Of a DNA stretch of 64,000 bases, positions 8,037 to 16,831 are shown piece after piece. Each line of letters begins with the position of its first letter. The stretch's first letter is position 1. The notes beneath the pieces were generated by a model that searched no databases, was not told the origin of the DNA, and saw only the letters and a list, made by a program, of their open reading frames with translations. Source of the stretch: Thermotogae bacterium (GTDB lineage: Bacteria; Thermotogota; Thermotogae; Mesoaciditogales; Mesoaciditogaceae); contig JALSLY010000059.1 in the NCBI GenBank assembly GCA_026988035.1, positions 1 through 64,000 on the forward strand, read 5' to 3'. The translations under genes and the position numbers were made by a program.

Positions 8037-8631
8037 TGAACACTATTTTTCTAAGAAGCCAACAAGTGAGATCGTGGAAAAGGTTTTTGAAATAAAAATA
8101 GATGGATCTAAAATAAAATTTACGACTGTGAGCGGCGTTTTTTCTTTTGGAAAACCAGATCGCGCTTCTTTGATTTTGCTTAAGAATTTTCCGAATTTTT
8201 CTGGAGATATTTTGGATCTTGGATGTGGATATGGATTGATAGGGATAACTTTGAAAGTTACGAGACCCGCTCTCAACGTTTTTATGAGTGATGTTAATGA
8301 GCGAGCAATCAGATATGCCCGAATAAACGCCAAAAACAACAATGCTACAGTTACAATTGTCGAAGGGGATGGTTTGTCACCGTGGAAAGGGCGTCTTTTT
8401 GATTCCATTGTTTTAAATCCTCCTATTTCAGCTGGGAAAAAAGTCTGGGTGAATTTGATCTTTCAAGCACGTGAGCATCTCAAAAATGAAGGAGCACTTG
8501 TGTGTGTAGGATTTCACAACAAAGCTGGAAAAACTGTAGAAAGAGAAATGAAAGAAATATTTGGTAACGTGTTAACACTTGTGAAAAGTGGCGGAGTTAG
8601 AGTTTACATGTCAAGGAGGGCTAATGAGTGA
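8029..8631 (+). CDS. Class I SAM methyltransferase, RsmC/RlmG-like (200 aa)
   Basis: Small-methyltransferase domain. The SAM-binding motif ILDLGCGYGLIG sits near residues 61-72 and the catalytic NPPI motif near 130, which is typical of N-methylation of exocyclic amines in RNA guanines or glutamine. The N-terminal HYFSKKPTS is a hallmark of single-domain RsmC-like proteins. Target is probably rRNA guanine (inference from family). Start ATG overlaps the preceding gene by 8 nt, with GGCGGTG upstream; an earlier TTG is less well placed. Confidence 0.8.
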   Translation: MISEHYFSKKPTSEIVEKVFEIKIDGSKIKFTTVSGVFSFGKPDRASLILLKNFPNFSGDILDLGCGYGLIGITLKVTRPALNVFMSDVNERAIRYARINAKNNNATVTIVEGDGLSPWKGRLFDSIVLNPPISAGKKVWVNLIFQAREHLKNEGALVCVGFHNKAGKTVEREMKEIFGNVLTLVKSGGVRVYMSRRANE

Positions 8632-9440
8632 TAAAGTTTGATAGAGTGTATTTTCAATATGATAATTTGCCTGTCCTTAAAAATATAGATCTCGAAATTG
8701 TGGAAGGGGAGCTCATCGTGCTCCTTGGCTTGAATGGCTCAGGGAAAACCTCTCTTTTTAAAATGATAAACGGCCTTCTTAAACCATCTTCTGGAAAAGT
8801 GTTTGTTGATGGAATGGATACGAAGGAGGAGGCGCTTTTATGGGAAATAAGAAAAAAGGTGGGAATGATTTTTCAAAATCCTGAGAGCCAAATTGTTGGA
8901 ACTACGGTAGAAGAAGACATTGCCTTTGGTATGGAGAATATAGGTGTTCCGCGAGATGAGATGATAGGAAGAGTGGATCAAGTTTTAAATTTTGTAAAGA
9001 TGAGTGAGCTCAAGCATGTTGAACCCCATCGCCTTTCAGGAGGGCAAAAACAGCTTCTTTGCATTGCTTCAACTTTGGCTATGCATCCAAAATATATGGT
9101 GATGGATGAGCCGACTTCCATGATAGATCCAATCAGTCGTGAAAACATTCTCAAAACTATTGTTGATCTTCACAGACTCGGAAAAACTGTTCTTTTTTCC
9201 ACACATATCTTGGATGAGATAGTTATTGCTCCAAGGGTGATTTATTTGAGAAATGGAAAGATCGTTTTCGACGGTTCTCCGATTGAGGTGATCAATTCAG
9301 TAAGAGAAGAATTCGGAACGTCTGATTTTATAGAGTTTCAATCCGATCTTTGTCGCCGTGGAATCATAGATCATTTCATGGACGTTGAAAAATTGAGCGA
9401 AAGGCTGGTGGATCTTTGCCAATCCTCTTTGAAGAAGTAA
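8628..9440 (+). CDS. ecfA1: ECF transporter ATP-binding protein A1 (270 aa)
   Basis: ABC ATPase of an energy-coupling factor importer for vitamins or metal ions. Walker A is GLNGSGKTS (about 35-43), Q-loop FQNPESQIVGTTVEEDIAFG (characteristic of EcfA/CbiO), signature LSGGQKQ (about 136), Walker B YMVMDEPTSMID with the usual Glu, and switch His in FSTHILDE. GTG start overlaps the methyltransferase stop by 4 nt, behind AAGGAGGG. Forms a pair with the next gene. No EcfT membrane subunit or S component lies nearby, so these must be encoded elsewhere. Confidence 0.9.
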   Translation: MIKFDRVYFQYDNLPVLKNIDLEIVEGELIVLLGLNGSGKTSLFKMINGLLKPSSGKVFVDGMDTKEEALLWEIRKKVGMIFQNPESQIVGTTVEEDIAFGMENIGVPRDEMIGRVDQVLNFVKMSELKHVEPHRLSGGQKQLLCIASTLAMHPKYMVMDEPTSMIDPISRENILKTIVDLHRLGKTVLFSTHILDEIVIAPRVIYLRNGKIVFDGSPIEVINSVREEFGTSDFIEFQSDLCRRGIIDHFMDVEKLSERLVDLCQSSLKK

Positions 9441-10255
9441 AATATGTATACGATCCTCGTACACCATTTGAGAAAGAGGCTCTCAATAATATCAATCTGA
9501 AGATTTCAGAGGGTGAATTCGTTACAATACTTGGTAAAACAGGCTCCGGAAAGTCTACACTTCTTCAACTCATGAATGGTATCCTAAAGCCATCTTCTGG
9601 AACAGTCAGTGTTGACAAGATTTTGACGTCGAGAAATGATGACTCAATTTTCAACATTAGAAGAAGAGTAGGACTGGTTTTTCAATATCCTGAACATCAA
9701 TTTTTTGAAGAGAATGTCTTCAAAGAAATAGCTTTTGGACCTAAGAACTTTGGTGTTGAAGCTAACGAGCTAAATCGTGTTGTCTTAGAGGCAGTGGAGA
9801 TGGTAGGTTTACCAAGAACTGTGTTGAGCAAATCTCCTTTCAATCTCTCCGGTGGAGAAAAACGCAAAGTAGCGATTGCCTCTGTTATCTCGTGTAACCC
9901 CAAATATCTTGTTTTTGATGAGCCAACATCGGGATTGGATCCAGTAAGTGTAAATTTATTCTTTGATATGGTGAAAAGGTTCAGAAAATTTGGAAAGACC
10001 ATTATTATTGTTACCCATTCTGTGAAAGAAGCGATTCAGAATTCTGAAAGAATAATTGTCATGACAAAAGGTCAAATTGTCTTTGACGGGGATATTCAAA
10101 CATTTATAAAATCTAAGAAGTTGATAGAATGGGGAATGTTGCCTCCTCCTCTTTACAGATTAGCTTGGAAAATAAAGGAAAAAGTTGATGATTTTGATAT
10201 CAAGGACGATAGGTTATCCGAAGCTGTAAGCCTACTGAAAAGCATGATAAATTGA
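9416..10255 (+). CDS. ecfA2: ECF transporter ATP-binding protein A2 (279 aa)
   Basis: Second EcfA-type ATPase, expected to heterodimerise with the product of the overlapping upstream gene. The N-terminal VKYVYDPRTPFEKEAL insertion is typical of EcfA2. Walker A GKTGSGKST (about 40-48), Q-loop FQYPEHQFFEENVFKEIAFGP, signature LSGGEKR (about 143), Walker B YLVFDEPTSGLDP, switch VTHS. TTG start lies 25 nt inside ecfA1, indicating tight coupling. The C-terminal extension (SLLKSM) is short. A transporter core (EcfT) would normally follow but adenine phosphoribosyltransferase comes next. Confidence 0.9.
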   Translation: MPILFEEVKYVYDPRTPFEKEALNNINLKISEGEFVTILGKTGSGKSTLLQLMNGILKPSSGTVSVDKILTSRNDDSIFNIRRRVGLVFQYPEHQFFEENVFKEIAFGPKNFGVEANELNRVVLEAVEMVGLPRTVLSKSPFNLSGGEKRKVAIASVISCNPKYLVFDEPTSGLDPVSVNLFFDMVKRFRKFGKTIIIVTHSVKEAIQNSERIIVMTKGQIVFDGDIQTFIKSKKLIEWGMLPPPLYRLAWKIKEKVDDFDIKDDRLSEAVSLLKSMIN

Positions 10256-10274
10256 TACAGCTGTCATGATTTGT

Positions 10275-10282
10275 GATATGAT
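10275..10282 (+). promoter_or_regulatory. Extended -10 promoter before apt
   Basis: TGATATGAT (extended -10, TATGAT at 10277-10282) lies about 60 nt before apt. A TTGATA at 10252 is 19 nt upstream, a long spacer. It would separate apt-pgi from the ecfA operon. Confidence 0.45.
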
Positions 10283-10342
10283 AACTTTAGTTAAAATACT
10301 TCGATATGTTGATTCGAAATCTAAACCAAGAAGGAGTGCAGT

Positions 10343-10861
10343 GTGGAAATGGATTTGAAGTCTTACATAAGGGATATACCTGACTTTCCAACTGAAGGTG
10401 TGATCTTCAAAGATATCACCCCGCTTTTGAGAAATCCAAAGGCTTTTTCATTCGCAATTGATAAAATGTCTGAGTTGGTTAGTGAATTCAAGCCAGATAT
10501 AATCGTTGCTGCAGAGGCACGTGGGTTTATTTTCGCATCTTCTATAGCGTATAAGCTTGGTGTTGGATTTGCTCCAATAAGAAAACCTGGGAAACTTCCT
10601 TATTTTACGGTTAACGAAGAGTATTATCTCGAGTACGCAAAAGAGAAAATAGAAATACACGTCGATGCCATAGATCCGGATGAAAATGTTGTTGTTGTTG
10701 ATGATATACTTGCTACAGGTGGTACTGCATTAGCTATGGCACATCTGGTTGAAAAACTCGGTGGAATAGTTTCTGGTATGATTTTTCTTGGAGAACTGAG
10801 TTTTTTGAAACCGAGAGAAAAATTGAGAGGTTACGATGTTAAAAGTGTCATAACTTACTGA
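10343..10861 (+). CDS. apt: Adenine phosphoribosyltransferase (172 aa)
   Basis: Purine salvage: adenine plus PRPP to AMP. The family is recognised from DFPTEGVIFKDITPLL near the N-terminus, AAEARGFIF, and the PRPP-binding loop VVVVDDILATGGTA (about 115-128). Length is the usual 170-180 residues. GTG at 10343 was chosen because AAGGAG ends 6 nt before it; the ATG two codons later is too far (12 nt). Next gene pgi begins with its ribosome binding site right behind the stop codon. Confidence 0.95.
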   Translation: MEMDLKSYIRDIPDFPTEGVIFKDITPLLRNPKAFSFAIDKMSELVSEFKPDIIVAAEARGFIFASSIAYKLGVGFAPIRKPGKLPYFTVNEEYYLEYAKEKIEIHVDAIDPDENVVVVDDILATGGTALAMAHLVEKLGGIVSGMIFLGELSFLKPREKLRGYDVKSVITY

Positions 10862-10875
10862 ATGGGGGATTGAAA

Positions 10876-12246
10876 TTGAAGTTTGATTTTACAAATGCCG
10901 TTGGAACTAATGTAGAAGGTGGCGTATCTATTGAAAGTATAAAATCCATAACTGGGAAACTTCATGATTTTTTAGAATCTTTTCGACAAAGCCCTCCAGG
11001 ATTTGTTAAGGTTTTGAGCAGTTCATCTGAGCTAAACAAAGTACTTGAATTCGCAGAAAAATATAGGAAATTTCAGAATTTTGTTGTTGTGGGCATAGGG
11101 GGTTCTGCACTCGGCATTCAAGCCATTCAAGGAGCTCTCCTTCCTCTTGGATGGAATTCATTGAATAGTGAAAAACGTAATCAACACCCACGTCTTTTTG
11201 TTCTGGATAACGTTGATCCAGAGTACACCACCTCTATATTAGAAACCCTTGATTTATCTGAGACCGTGTTCAACGTCATAAGTAAGTCAGGTTCGACCGC
11301 AGAAACCATGGCCAATTACATGGTTGTAAGGGGACTTCTTGAATCACACAGAATAGACCCAAAATCTCATATTATTTTTACCACAGACCCTAATGAGGGA
11401 GCTTTGAGAAAGATCTCCATAGACGAAGAAATTCCAAGTCTTGAAATACCCTCAAATGTGGGTGGAAGATTCAGTGTGTTAACACCTGTTGGGCTCATGA
11501 GTTCAGCTATTACTGGGATAGATATTGAATCTCTGATCAGCGGTGCCAAAGAATCGATATCTTCTTTCCTTTCTCAGGATGATACGCTTAAGAATCCAGT
11601 TCTTTTTAACGCAGCGGTTCACTACCTTTATTCAAAGATGGGTAAGAGAATATCTGTCATGATGTCTTACTCAAATGCGCTTTACACACTCGCCGATTGG
11701 TATCGTCAACTTTGGGCTGAATCTCTCGGCAAAGAAAGAACGCTGACAGGGGAAGTGATAAATGCAGGTCAGACTCCTGTTAAAGCTTTGGGTACTATAG
11801 ACCAGCATTCTCAAGTACAGCTGTATATGGAAGGTCCAAACGATAAAATAATAACTTTTCTCAAAGTGAACAAATTCAGGAAAAAGATCACGATTCCGAA
11901 AATTCATGGGGATCGAAAGGAGTTTTCTTACCTTGGAGGCGCTGATATGTCAGAGTTGATAAACATTGAGCAAGAAGCCACCGCACTTGCGCTTTTGGAA
12001 AAAGGAAGACCGAATTTAACTGTAATTTTTGATGAAATCAACGCATTTGAGGTTGGAAGATTTTTCGGCTATTATGAATCACTTGTAACAGCCATGGGAT
12101 ATCTTTATGGAATTAACACCTTCGATCAGCCAGGAGTTGAACTTGGAAAGCTTAATACCTATGCGCTTATGAAAAAAGAGGGATATGAGTCACAGCGCGA
12201 ACATATTGAGGAAATAAAAGGAAAACTGAAATCTTTCATCATGTGA
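10876..12246 (+). CDS. pgi: Glucose-6-phosphate isomerase (456 aa)
   Basis: Interconverts glucose-6-phosphate and fructose-6-phosphate in the cytoplasm. Sugar-phosphate-binding motifs: VVGIGGSALGIQAIQ (about 71-86), ISKSGSTAETM (about 135), NVGGRFSVLTPVG (about 193) and QLWAESLGKE (about 278). Length matches the short Bacillus/Thermotoga type of about 450 residues. TTG at 10876 gives a 7-nt spacing from GGGGG; the TTG at 10870 would have only one base. Provides the upper glycolytic step; fba lies further along the window. Confidence 0.95.
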   Translation: MKFDFTNAVGTNVEGGVSIESIKSITGKLHDFLESFRQSPPGFVKVLSSSSELNKVLEFAEKYRKFQNFVVVGIGGSALGIQAIQGALLPLGWNSLNSEKRNQHPRLFVLDNVDPEYTTSILETLDLSETVFNVISKSGSTAETMANYMVVRGLLESHRIDPKSHIIFTTDPNEGALRKISIDEEIPSLEIPSNVGGRFSVLTPVGLMSSAITGIDIESLISGAKESISSFLSQDDTLKNPVLFNAAVHYLYSKMGKRISVMMSYSNALYTLADWYRQLWAESLGKERTLTGEVINAGQTPVKALGTIDQHSQVQLYMEGPNDKIITFLKVNKFRKKITIPKIHGDRKEFSYLGGADMSELINIEQEATALALLEKGRPNLTVIFDEINAFEVGRFFGYYESLVTAMGYLYGINTFDQPGVELGKLNTYALMKKEGYESQREHIEEIKGKLKSFIM

Positions 12247-12259
12247 GGAGATGATCTGT

Positions 12260-13564
12260 TTGAGCGTGTGGACCTTTAAAGGAGGTGTGCATCCTCTAAC
12301 TAAGAAATTTGGGAGAAAGGCTTCAATTGAGAAGATGCCGATTCCGCAGAGAGTGCATCTTTTCATTGCGCAAAATCTTGGCAAACCTCCTAAAGCTATT
12401 GTTGAAGTGGGAATGGAAGTAAAAACAGGGCAAAAAATTGCTGAAGCGGACGGATTTGTTTCGGTACCATTGCATTCTCCTGTAACCGGGCGTGTTGTGG
12501 AAATAAAAAAGCAAAAGCATCCGGTGACTTCTCGGCCAGCGGAAGTAATAGTAATTGAAACGACAGGTGATGATGAGTGGATAAAGCTTAATCCTGCTAA
12601 GCCTTATGAACAATTCACACCGGAGGAAATCGTAAAGCGTGCTCAAGAAGCAGGACTTGTAGGAATGGGTGGAGCAACTTTTCCAACGCATGTGAAATTG
12701 TCGCCATCCAAAAAAGTTGACATATTGATACTAAATGGCGCAGAATGCGAACCATATTTGACGATTGACGATAGGGTAATGGTGGAATTTTCAGAAGAGA
12801 TAATAAAGGGTGGACTTGCTTTTGCAAAAGCGATAGGAGTAAAAGAGATACTCATTGGAATAGAAGAAAATAAACCATCTGCGATTGACGCTATGAAGCG
12901 TGTTGGTGGACCATTGGGAATAGACGTGCTCAAGCTGACGACAAAGTATCCGCAAGGTTCTGAAAAACACCTCATATATGCAATGACAAAGCGCATTGTT
13001 CCATCTGGTGGACTTCCAATGGATATTGGGGTTGTAGTTCAAAATGTTTCAACTGCTCGTGCAATGTATCGCGCGCTTGAGCTTGGAGAGCCTCTTATTG
13101 AAAGAGGTTTGAGCATTACCGGCGAAGGTGTTGAGACTCCCAAAAACGTGATCGCAAGAATTGGAGCACCTGTATCAGAACTTCTTGATTTTTCAAAGGT
13201 AAAGGATGAAGCATCTCGCGTTATATTGGGTGGACCTATGATGGGAATCGCGGTCAACGTCCTCGATATTGGGATAATGAAAGGAACTTCTGGCATAACG
13301 GTTTTGACTGACAATGTTGTGAAAAAAGGCACAGAAACAAATTGTATTGGATGTGCAATGTGTGTTAGAGCATGTCCAATGGGGTTAGAGCCATATTTAC
13401 TTTACAAGATGTTTAAAAAGAGGAGATTTAACGATATGATGGACACTCATTTGATGGATTGTATAGAATGTGGTGCATGTGCCTACGTTTGTCCGTCAAA
13501 TATAGACCACGTTAAAGCATTTAAGACAGCGAAAAATGTAATAAGAGCTCTCAGGAGGCGATAA
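12260..13564 (+). CDS. rnfC: Rnf complex subunit RnfC (434 aa)
   Basis: Peripheral NADH-interacting subunit of the Rnf ferredoxin:NAD+ oxidoreductase, which couples electron transfer to Na+ or H+ translocation. N-terminal FKGGVHPLTKK and barrel-sandwich region (VPLHSPVTGRVV), a flavin/NADH-binding Rossmann part (EAGLVGMGGATFPTHVKL, NGAECEPYLTIDDRVM), SLBB region, then two 4Fe-4S motifs: CIGCAMCVRACPMG (about 361) and CIECGACAYVCPS (about 400). TTG at 12260 lies 9 nt behind GAGGAG; the ATG at 12251 abuts that site. First gene of rnfCDGEAB. Confidence 0.95.
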   Translation: MSVWTFKGGVHPLTKKFGRKASIEKMPIPQRVHLFIAQNLGKPPKAIVEVGMEVKTGQKIAEADGFVSVPLHSPVTGRVVEIKKQKHPVTSRPAEVIVIETTGDDEWIKLNPAKPYEQFTPEEIVKRAQEAGLVGMGGATFPTHVKLSPSKKVDILILNGAECEPYLTIDDRVMVEFSEEIIKGGLAFAKAIGVKEILIGIEENKPSAIDAMKRVGGPLGIDVLKLTTKYPQGSEKHLIYAMTKRIVPSGGLPMDIGVVVQNVSTARAMYRALELGEPLIERGLSITGEGVETPKNVIARIGAPVSELLDFSKVKDEASRVILGGPMMGIAVNVLDIGIMKGTSGITVLTDNVVKKGTETNCIGCAMCVRACPMGLEPYLLYKMFKKRRFNDMMDTHLMDCIECGACAYVCPSNIDHVKAFKTAKNVIRALRRR

Positions 13565-13566
13565 AC

Positions 13567-14556
13567 ATGAAACTAACTCTTGCACCCGCTCCGCACATAC
13601 ATTCTCCATTTTCTACGAGAAGAATAATGATTGATGTCTTGATTGCTCTCATTCCCGCTGGCATCTTAGCTGTTTTAATGTGGGGATGGTACATGCTTGT
13701 TCTTGAAATTGGATCGATGGTTTTGGCAGAACTTCTCGAATTTTTTATCATGCGTGTTTTTTTAAAGAGAAAGAATTTTTGGCCCGATGGTTCTGCAGCT
13801 GTGACTGGTCTTCTTTTAGCATTCAACGTTCCAGCAGGTATTCCATGGTGGATGTTAATGGTTGGTGTCTTTATTGCAGTGGTTGTTGGGAAAGAAGTTT
13901 ATGGTGGAATTGGGAATAATCCTTTCAATCCAGCACTTGTCGGTAGACTTTTTATGTACATATCATTTCCGGTTGCAATGACTACTTGGCCAAAGGTGGA
14001 TTGGTTGAATTTCAGTCGTGCCGCTTTTAATCTTCAAACTACCGCAACTCCACTGAACGTTATAAAATTGCACGGAGTTACTGCCGCCCTACAGAAGTTT
14101 CACAATCTACCATTGAATTCTTTTTTAGGCATTATCCCAGGCTCTCCTGGAGAGATGAGCGTTGTCGCTCTCGTTGGTGGGTTTCTTTACCTATGGTGGC
14201 GTGGTATTGTGTCTTACGAAATACCAGCAGCGTATATAGGGACAACTTTTATCCTCTCGGCACTTTTTTGGATGGCTAACCCTTCAGCATATATCGATCC
14301 GGTAACTGCAATAATGCTTGGTGGTGTGATGCTTGGAGCACTTTTCATGGCAACGGATCCGGTTACAAGTCCCGTTACTGCCAAAGGTAAATGGATATTC
14401 GGAATAGGCTGTGGTGTTATAACTGTTTTGATACGTTATATTGGTGCTTATCCTGAAGGTGTGAATTTTGCCATACTTCTGATGAATGCGCTTGTTCCCT
14501 TTATAAACCAAATTGCCAAGCCAAGGGTTTTTGGGGTGGTGAGGAAAAATGGGTAA
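13567..14556 (+). CDS. rnfD: Rnf complex subunit RnfD (329 aa)
   Basis: Integral membrane subunit of the NqrB/RnfD family, with about nine to ten hydrophobic helices. The N-terminal LAPAPHIHS and GKEVYGGIGNNPFNPALVGR are family hallmarks. FMN is attached covalently through Thr in the family motif [S/T]-x-A-T-P; here TTATPL gives Thr161. Starts 2 nt after rnfC behind GGAGG and overlaps rnfG by 8 nt. Confidence 0.95.
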   Translation: MKLTLAPAPHIHSPFSTRRIMIDVLIALIPAGILAVLMWGWYMLVLEIGSMVLAELLEFFIMRVFLKRKNFWPDGSAAVTGLLLAFNVPAGIPWWMLMVGVFIAVVVGKEVYGGIGNNPFNPALVGRLFMYISFPVAMTTWPKVDWLNFSRAAFNLQTTATPLNVIKLHGVTAALQKFHNLPLNSFLGIIPGSPGEMSVVALVGGFLYLWWRGIVSYEIPAAYIGTTFILSALFWMANPSAYIDPVTAIMLGGVMLGALFMATDPVTSPVTAKGKWIFGIGCGVITVLIRYIGAYPEGVNFAILLMNALVPFINQIAKPRVFGVVRKNG

Positions 14557-15265
14557 ATATATCAAGACTGCGTTGATTTTAGCTTCTTTGATGATAGTAA
14601 TTGGCATTATTCTTGGTCTGGTTTATATGGCCACAGAAAAAGCTATGGCGAAGGCTGATTTGAATGCTAAGCTCTCGGCAATAAAATTTGTTCTTACCAA
14701 TCCTCGAACAGGAAAACTTCTTGTAAGTGAAAACCAAATTCCCACAACTCTTGCAGAACTCGATTTGAAGATATGGAAGTCAAGCCGTTCGGGAATACTT
14801 TACAGTGATCCCAAATACCCGGGGTTTGTACTCTCACCAGTATACCGATTTTTGGGTAAGAATGGTGAAAAAATATATGTTCTTACTGGTTTTGGAGTCG
14901 GGTTTGGCGGAAGGGTTGTCACAGTCGCTGGATTTGTACAGCAAAAAAGTGGGTTTTATGAGAATGCGATAGATGTCACCGATTATTCAAATGAAACTCC
15001 CGGCATGGGGGCCAAAATAAATGATCCTGATATAAGAAGACGTTTTTTCTCGATACCGAATTCGGGCTTTGAAAAGGGATTAAAAGTAAACAAAGATGCT
15101 TTTCTTTTTCCTCTTCCAGCAGGTTATCTTTCTAAGCTCAGCCAGTACAAAAAGAAAGGGATTGTCGTTACGAGTGATGTTATGACAGGTGCAACGATAA
15201 CCCCGCGTGCAGTTGTCAATACGCTTAACGCTATGTATGATTTCCTCGAAAAGGAGGCGAAATAA
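14549..15265 (+). CDS. rnfG: Rnf complex subunit RnfG (238 aa)
   Basis: Membrane-anchored subunit with one N-terminal helix (IKTALILASLMIVIGIILGLVYMA) and an extracytoplasmic FMN-binding domain. Motifs: FGVGFGGRVVTVAGF, NETPGMGAKI and the flavinylation site MTGATITPRA, in which Thr216 should carry FMN through a phosphoester bond. Overlaps rnfD by 8 nt and rnfE by 1 nt. The covalent flavin requires an ApbE flavin transferase, which is not in this window. Confidence 0.95.
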   Translation: MGKYIKTALILASLMIVIGIILGLVYMATEKAMAKADLNAKLSAIKFVLTNPRTGKLLVSENQIPTTLAELDLKIWKSSRSGILYSDPKYPGFVLSPVYRFLGKNGEKIYVLTGFGVGFGGRVVTVAGFVQQKSGFYENAIDVTDYSNETPGMGAKINDPDIRRRFFSIPNSGFEKGLKVNKDAFLFPLPAGYLSKLSQYKKKGIVVTSDVMTGATITPRAVVNTLNAMYDFLEKEAK

Positions 15266-15897
15266 TGGCGGATAGCAGAGGTAATTTCTCAAATTTTGGG
15301 ATATTCACTGCAGGTTTGATACGTCAAAATCCAACCTTTGCTCAAATCCTTGGCCTTTGCCCAACTTTGGCAACATCAACAACGGCAGAGAATGCACTTG
15401 GAATGGGGCTTGCGACGTTTATTGTGCTTGTTGCTTCAAATTTCTTCATATCTATGATAAGAAAACTGATACCTACCGAGATAAGAATCCCAGCGTACAT
15501 TGCCGTTATAGCTTCTTTTGTAACGGTTATCGATCTTTTCATGCATGGATATACTTATCAAATGTGGAAAACTTTGGGTCTTTACATACCATTAATAGTT
15601 GTCAACTGTATAATTATGGGACGTGCTGAGTCTTTTGCTTCTAAGAACGGGATGTTCAAGTCTCTACTTGACGGTCTCGGAATGGGATTTGGCTTCATAG
15701 GGGCAATATTGCTTTTAGGAATAACGCGCGAACTTTTTGGTAGTGGTACGATTTTTGGGTACACGGTCTGGGCAAAAAGTTACGAAGTTTTTGTTTTTGT
15801 CCTCCCACCAGGAGCTTTTCTGGTTATAGGATTTTACTTGGCGCTTTTTCATTATATTGGAAGCAGGAAAAAAGCAAAATCAACCAAGAAAGCTTAA
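15265..15897 (+). CDS. rnfE: Rnf complex subunit RnfE (210 aa)
   Basis: Integral membrane protein of the NqrD/RnfE family. Six hydrophobic helices; N-terminal GLIRQNPTFAQILGLCPTLATST is the family signature with the half-channel Cys that, in related complexes, helps ligate an intramembrane iron centre together with RnfA. Also GLYIPLIVVNCIIMGRAESFAS carries the second Cys. The start overlaps the stop of rnfG (TAATG). Confidence 0.95.
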   Translation: MADSRGNFSNFGIFTAGLIRQNPTFAQILGLCPTLATSTTAENALGMGLATFIVLVASNFFISMIRKLIPTEIRIPAYIAVIASFVTVIDLFMHGYTYQMWKTLGLYIPLIVVNCIIMGRAESFASKNGMFKSLLDGLGMGFGFIGAILLLGITRELFGSGTIFGYTVWAKSYEVFVFVLPPGAFLVIGFYLALFHYIGSRKKAKSTKKA

Positions 15898-15910
15898 GGA
15901 GATGAGCTAA

Positions 15911-16495
15911 ATGGACTTTTCCAAGCTTTTGGCTTTAATGTTTGTAGCAATGCTGGTAAACAATTTCTTGCTCACGAGATTCCTCGGACTTTGTCCTTTC
16001 TTTGGTGTTTCGAAGAAAATGGATACGGCTGTTGGAATGTCTATGGGAGTTATTTTTGTTATGGTTGTTGCAGGAGTGATCACGTGGTTTTTGAATCTTC
16101 TTCTCATTGCTTGGCATGTTGAATTTTTGCAAATACTGACTTTCATACTTGTTATAGCAGCTCTTGTACAATTGATAGAACTATTTTTGAAGAAGACGAA
16201 TCCAACACTTTATAGCGCGCTTGGAATATACCTCCCTCTTATAACAACAAACTGTGCCATTCTTGGCCTTGTTCTCATAAACGCTGGGGCAAATTACACA
16301 CTTATGGAAACATTTTTCAATTCTCTTGGTTCGGCTTTAGGTTATGCGTTGGCTCTTATTCTTTTCTCGTCCTTAAGAGGAAGATTGGACATAAACGAAC
16401 TTCCAGCTGCTTTTGATGGAATGCCGGCGGCATTCATAACCGCGTTCATTTTGTCGATGAGTTTTGAGGCTTTTGTAGGAATAATAAAGGTGTGA
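15911..16495 (+). CDS. rnfA: Rnf complex subunit RnfA (194 aa)
   Basis: Integral membrane protein paralogous to RnfE but in inverted topology (NqrE/RnfA family). The N-terminal LVNNFLLTRFLGLCPFFGVSKK and the central GIYLPLITTNCAILG contain the paired Cys that ligate the membrane iron-sulfur centre in characterised complexes. Six helices. Ribosome binding site AAGGAGATGAG lies about 5-9 nt before ATG. Confidence 0.95.
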   Translation: MDFSKLLALMFVAMLVNNFLLTRFLGLCPFFGVSKKMDTAVGMSMGVIFVMVVAGVITWFLNLLLIAWHVEFLQILTFILVIAALVQLIELFLKKTNPTLYSALGIYLPLITTNCAILGLVLINAGANYTLMETFFNSLGSALGYALALILFSSLRGRLDINELPAAFDGMPAAFITAFILSMSFEAFVGIIKV

Positions 16496-16782
16496 TGGAA
16501 ATGCAGACTTTAATTTATACTGTTCTTCTTCTGGGTGTTATGGGTTTTGTGGCTGGTCTTGGCTTGTCGATTGCCGCAAAAAAATTTGAAGTTCAAGAGG
16601 ATCCGCGTGTTGAGGAAATTGTAAAAATATTGCCTGGTGCCAATTGTGGCTTGTGTGGATACCCTGGTTGTTCAGCTTATGCACATGCGGTAGTTGAAAA
16701 AGGCGCCTCAAATGATCTATGCGTTCCAGGGAAAAAAGCTGGCGTAAGTGATAAGATAAAAAAAATTATGAAAGAAAAATAA
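16495..16782 (+). CDS. rnfB: Short RnfB lacking the ferredoxin domain (95 aa)
   Basis: N-terminal membrane helix (LIYTVLLLGVMGFVAGLGLSIAA) followed by the RnfB-type 4Fe-4S domain with Cys51, 54, 59 and 76 (C-x2-C-x4-C-x16-C, GANCGLCGYPGC). The protein then ends at SDKIKKIMKEK. RnfB proteins I know carry at least one further ferredoxin-like domain with two or more 4Fe-4S clusters; it is absent. No continuing frame downstream encodes it: the following 80 bases are a palindromic spacer. ATG at 16495 overlaps the rnfA stop (TGATG); ATG 16501 is an alternative. The 60-residue ferredoxin gene 1.5 kb downstream could supply the missing electron path (inference). Confidence 0.85.
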   Translation: MEMQTLIYTVLLLGVMGFVAGLGLSIAAKKFEVQEDPRVEEIVKILPGANCGLCGYPGCSAYAHAVVEKGASNDLCVPGKKAGVSDKIKKIMKEK

Positions 16783-16802
16783 AATTAACCCCATCGTTCT
16801 TT

Positions 16803-16831
16803 GAATGATAACTATTTTAGTATTATCATTC
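16803..16831. promoter_or_regulatory. Inverted repeat between rnfB and decarboxylase gene
   Basis: GAATGATAA (16803-16811), 11-nt spacer, TTATCATTC (16823-16831): a perfect 9-bp stem. An outer pair ACCCCA (16788-16793) and TGGGGT (16854-16859) can extend the fold so that the decarboxylase ribosome binding site GAGGTGGGG is paired. It may be an RNA switch, an operator, or a processing hairpin. It lacks the U-tract of a terminator. Confidence 0.6.
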
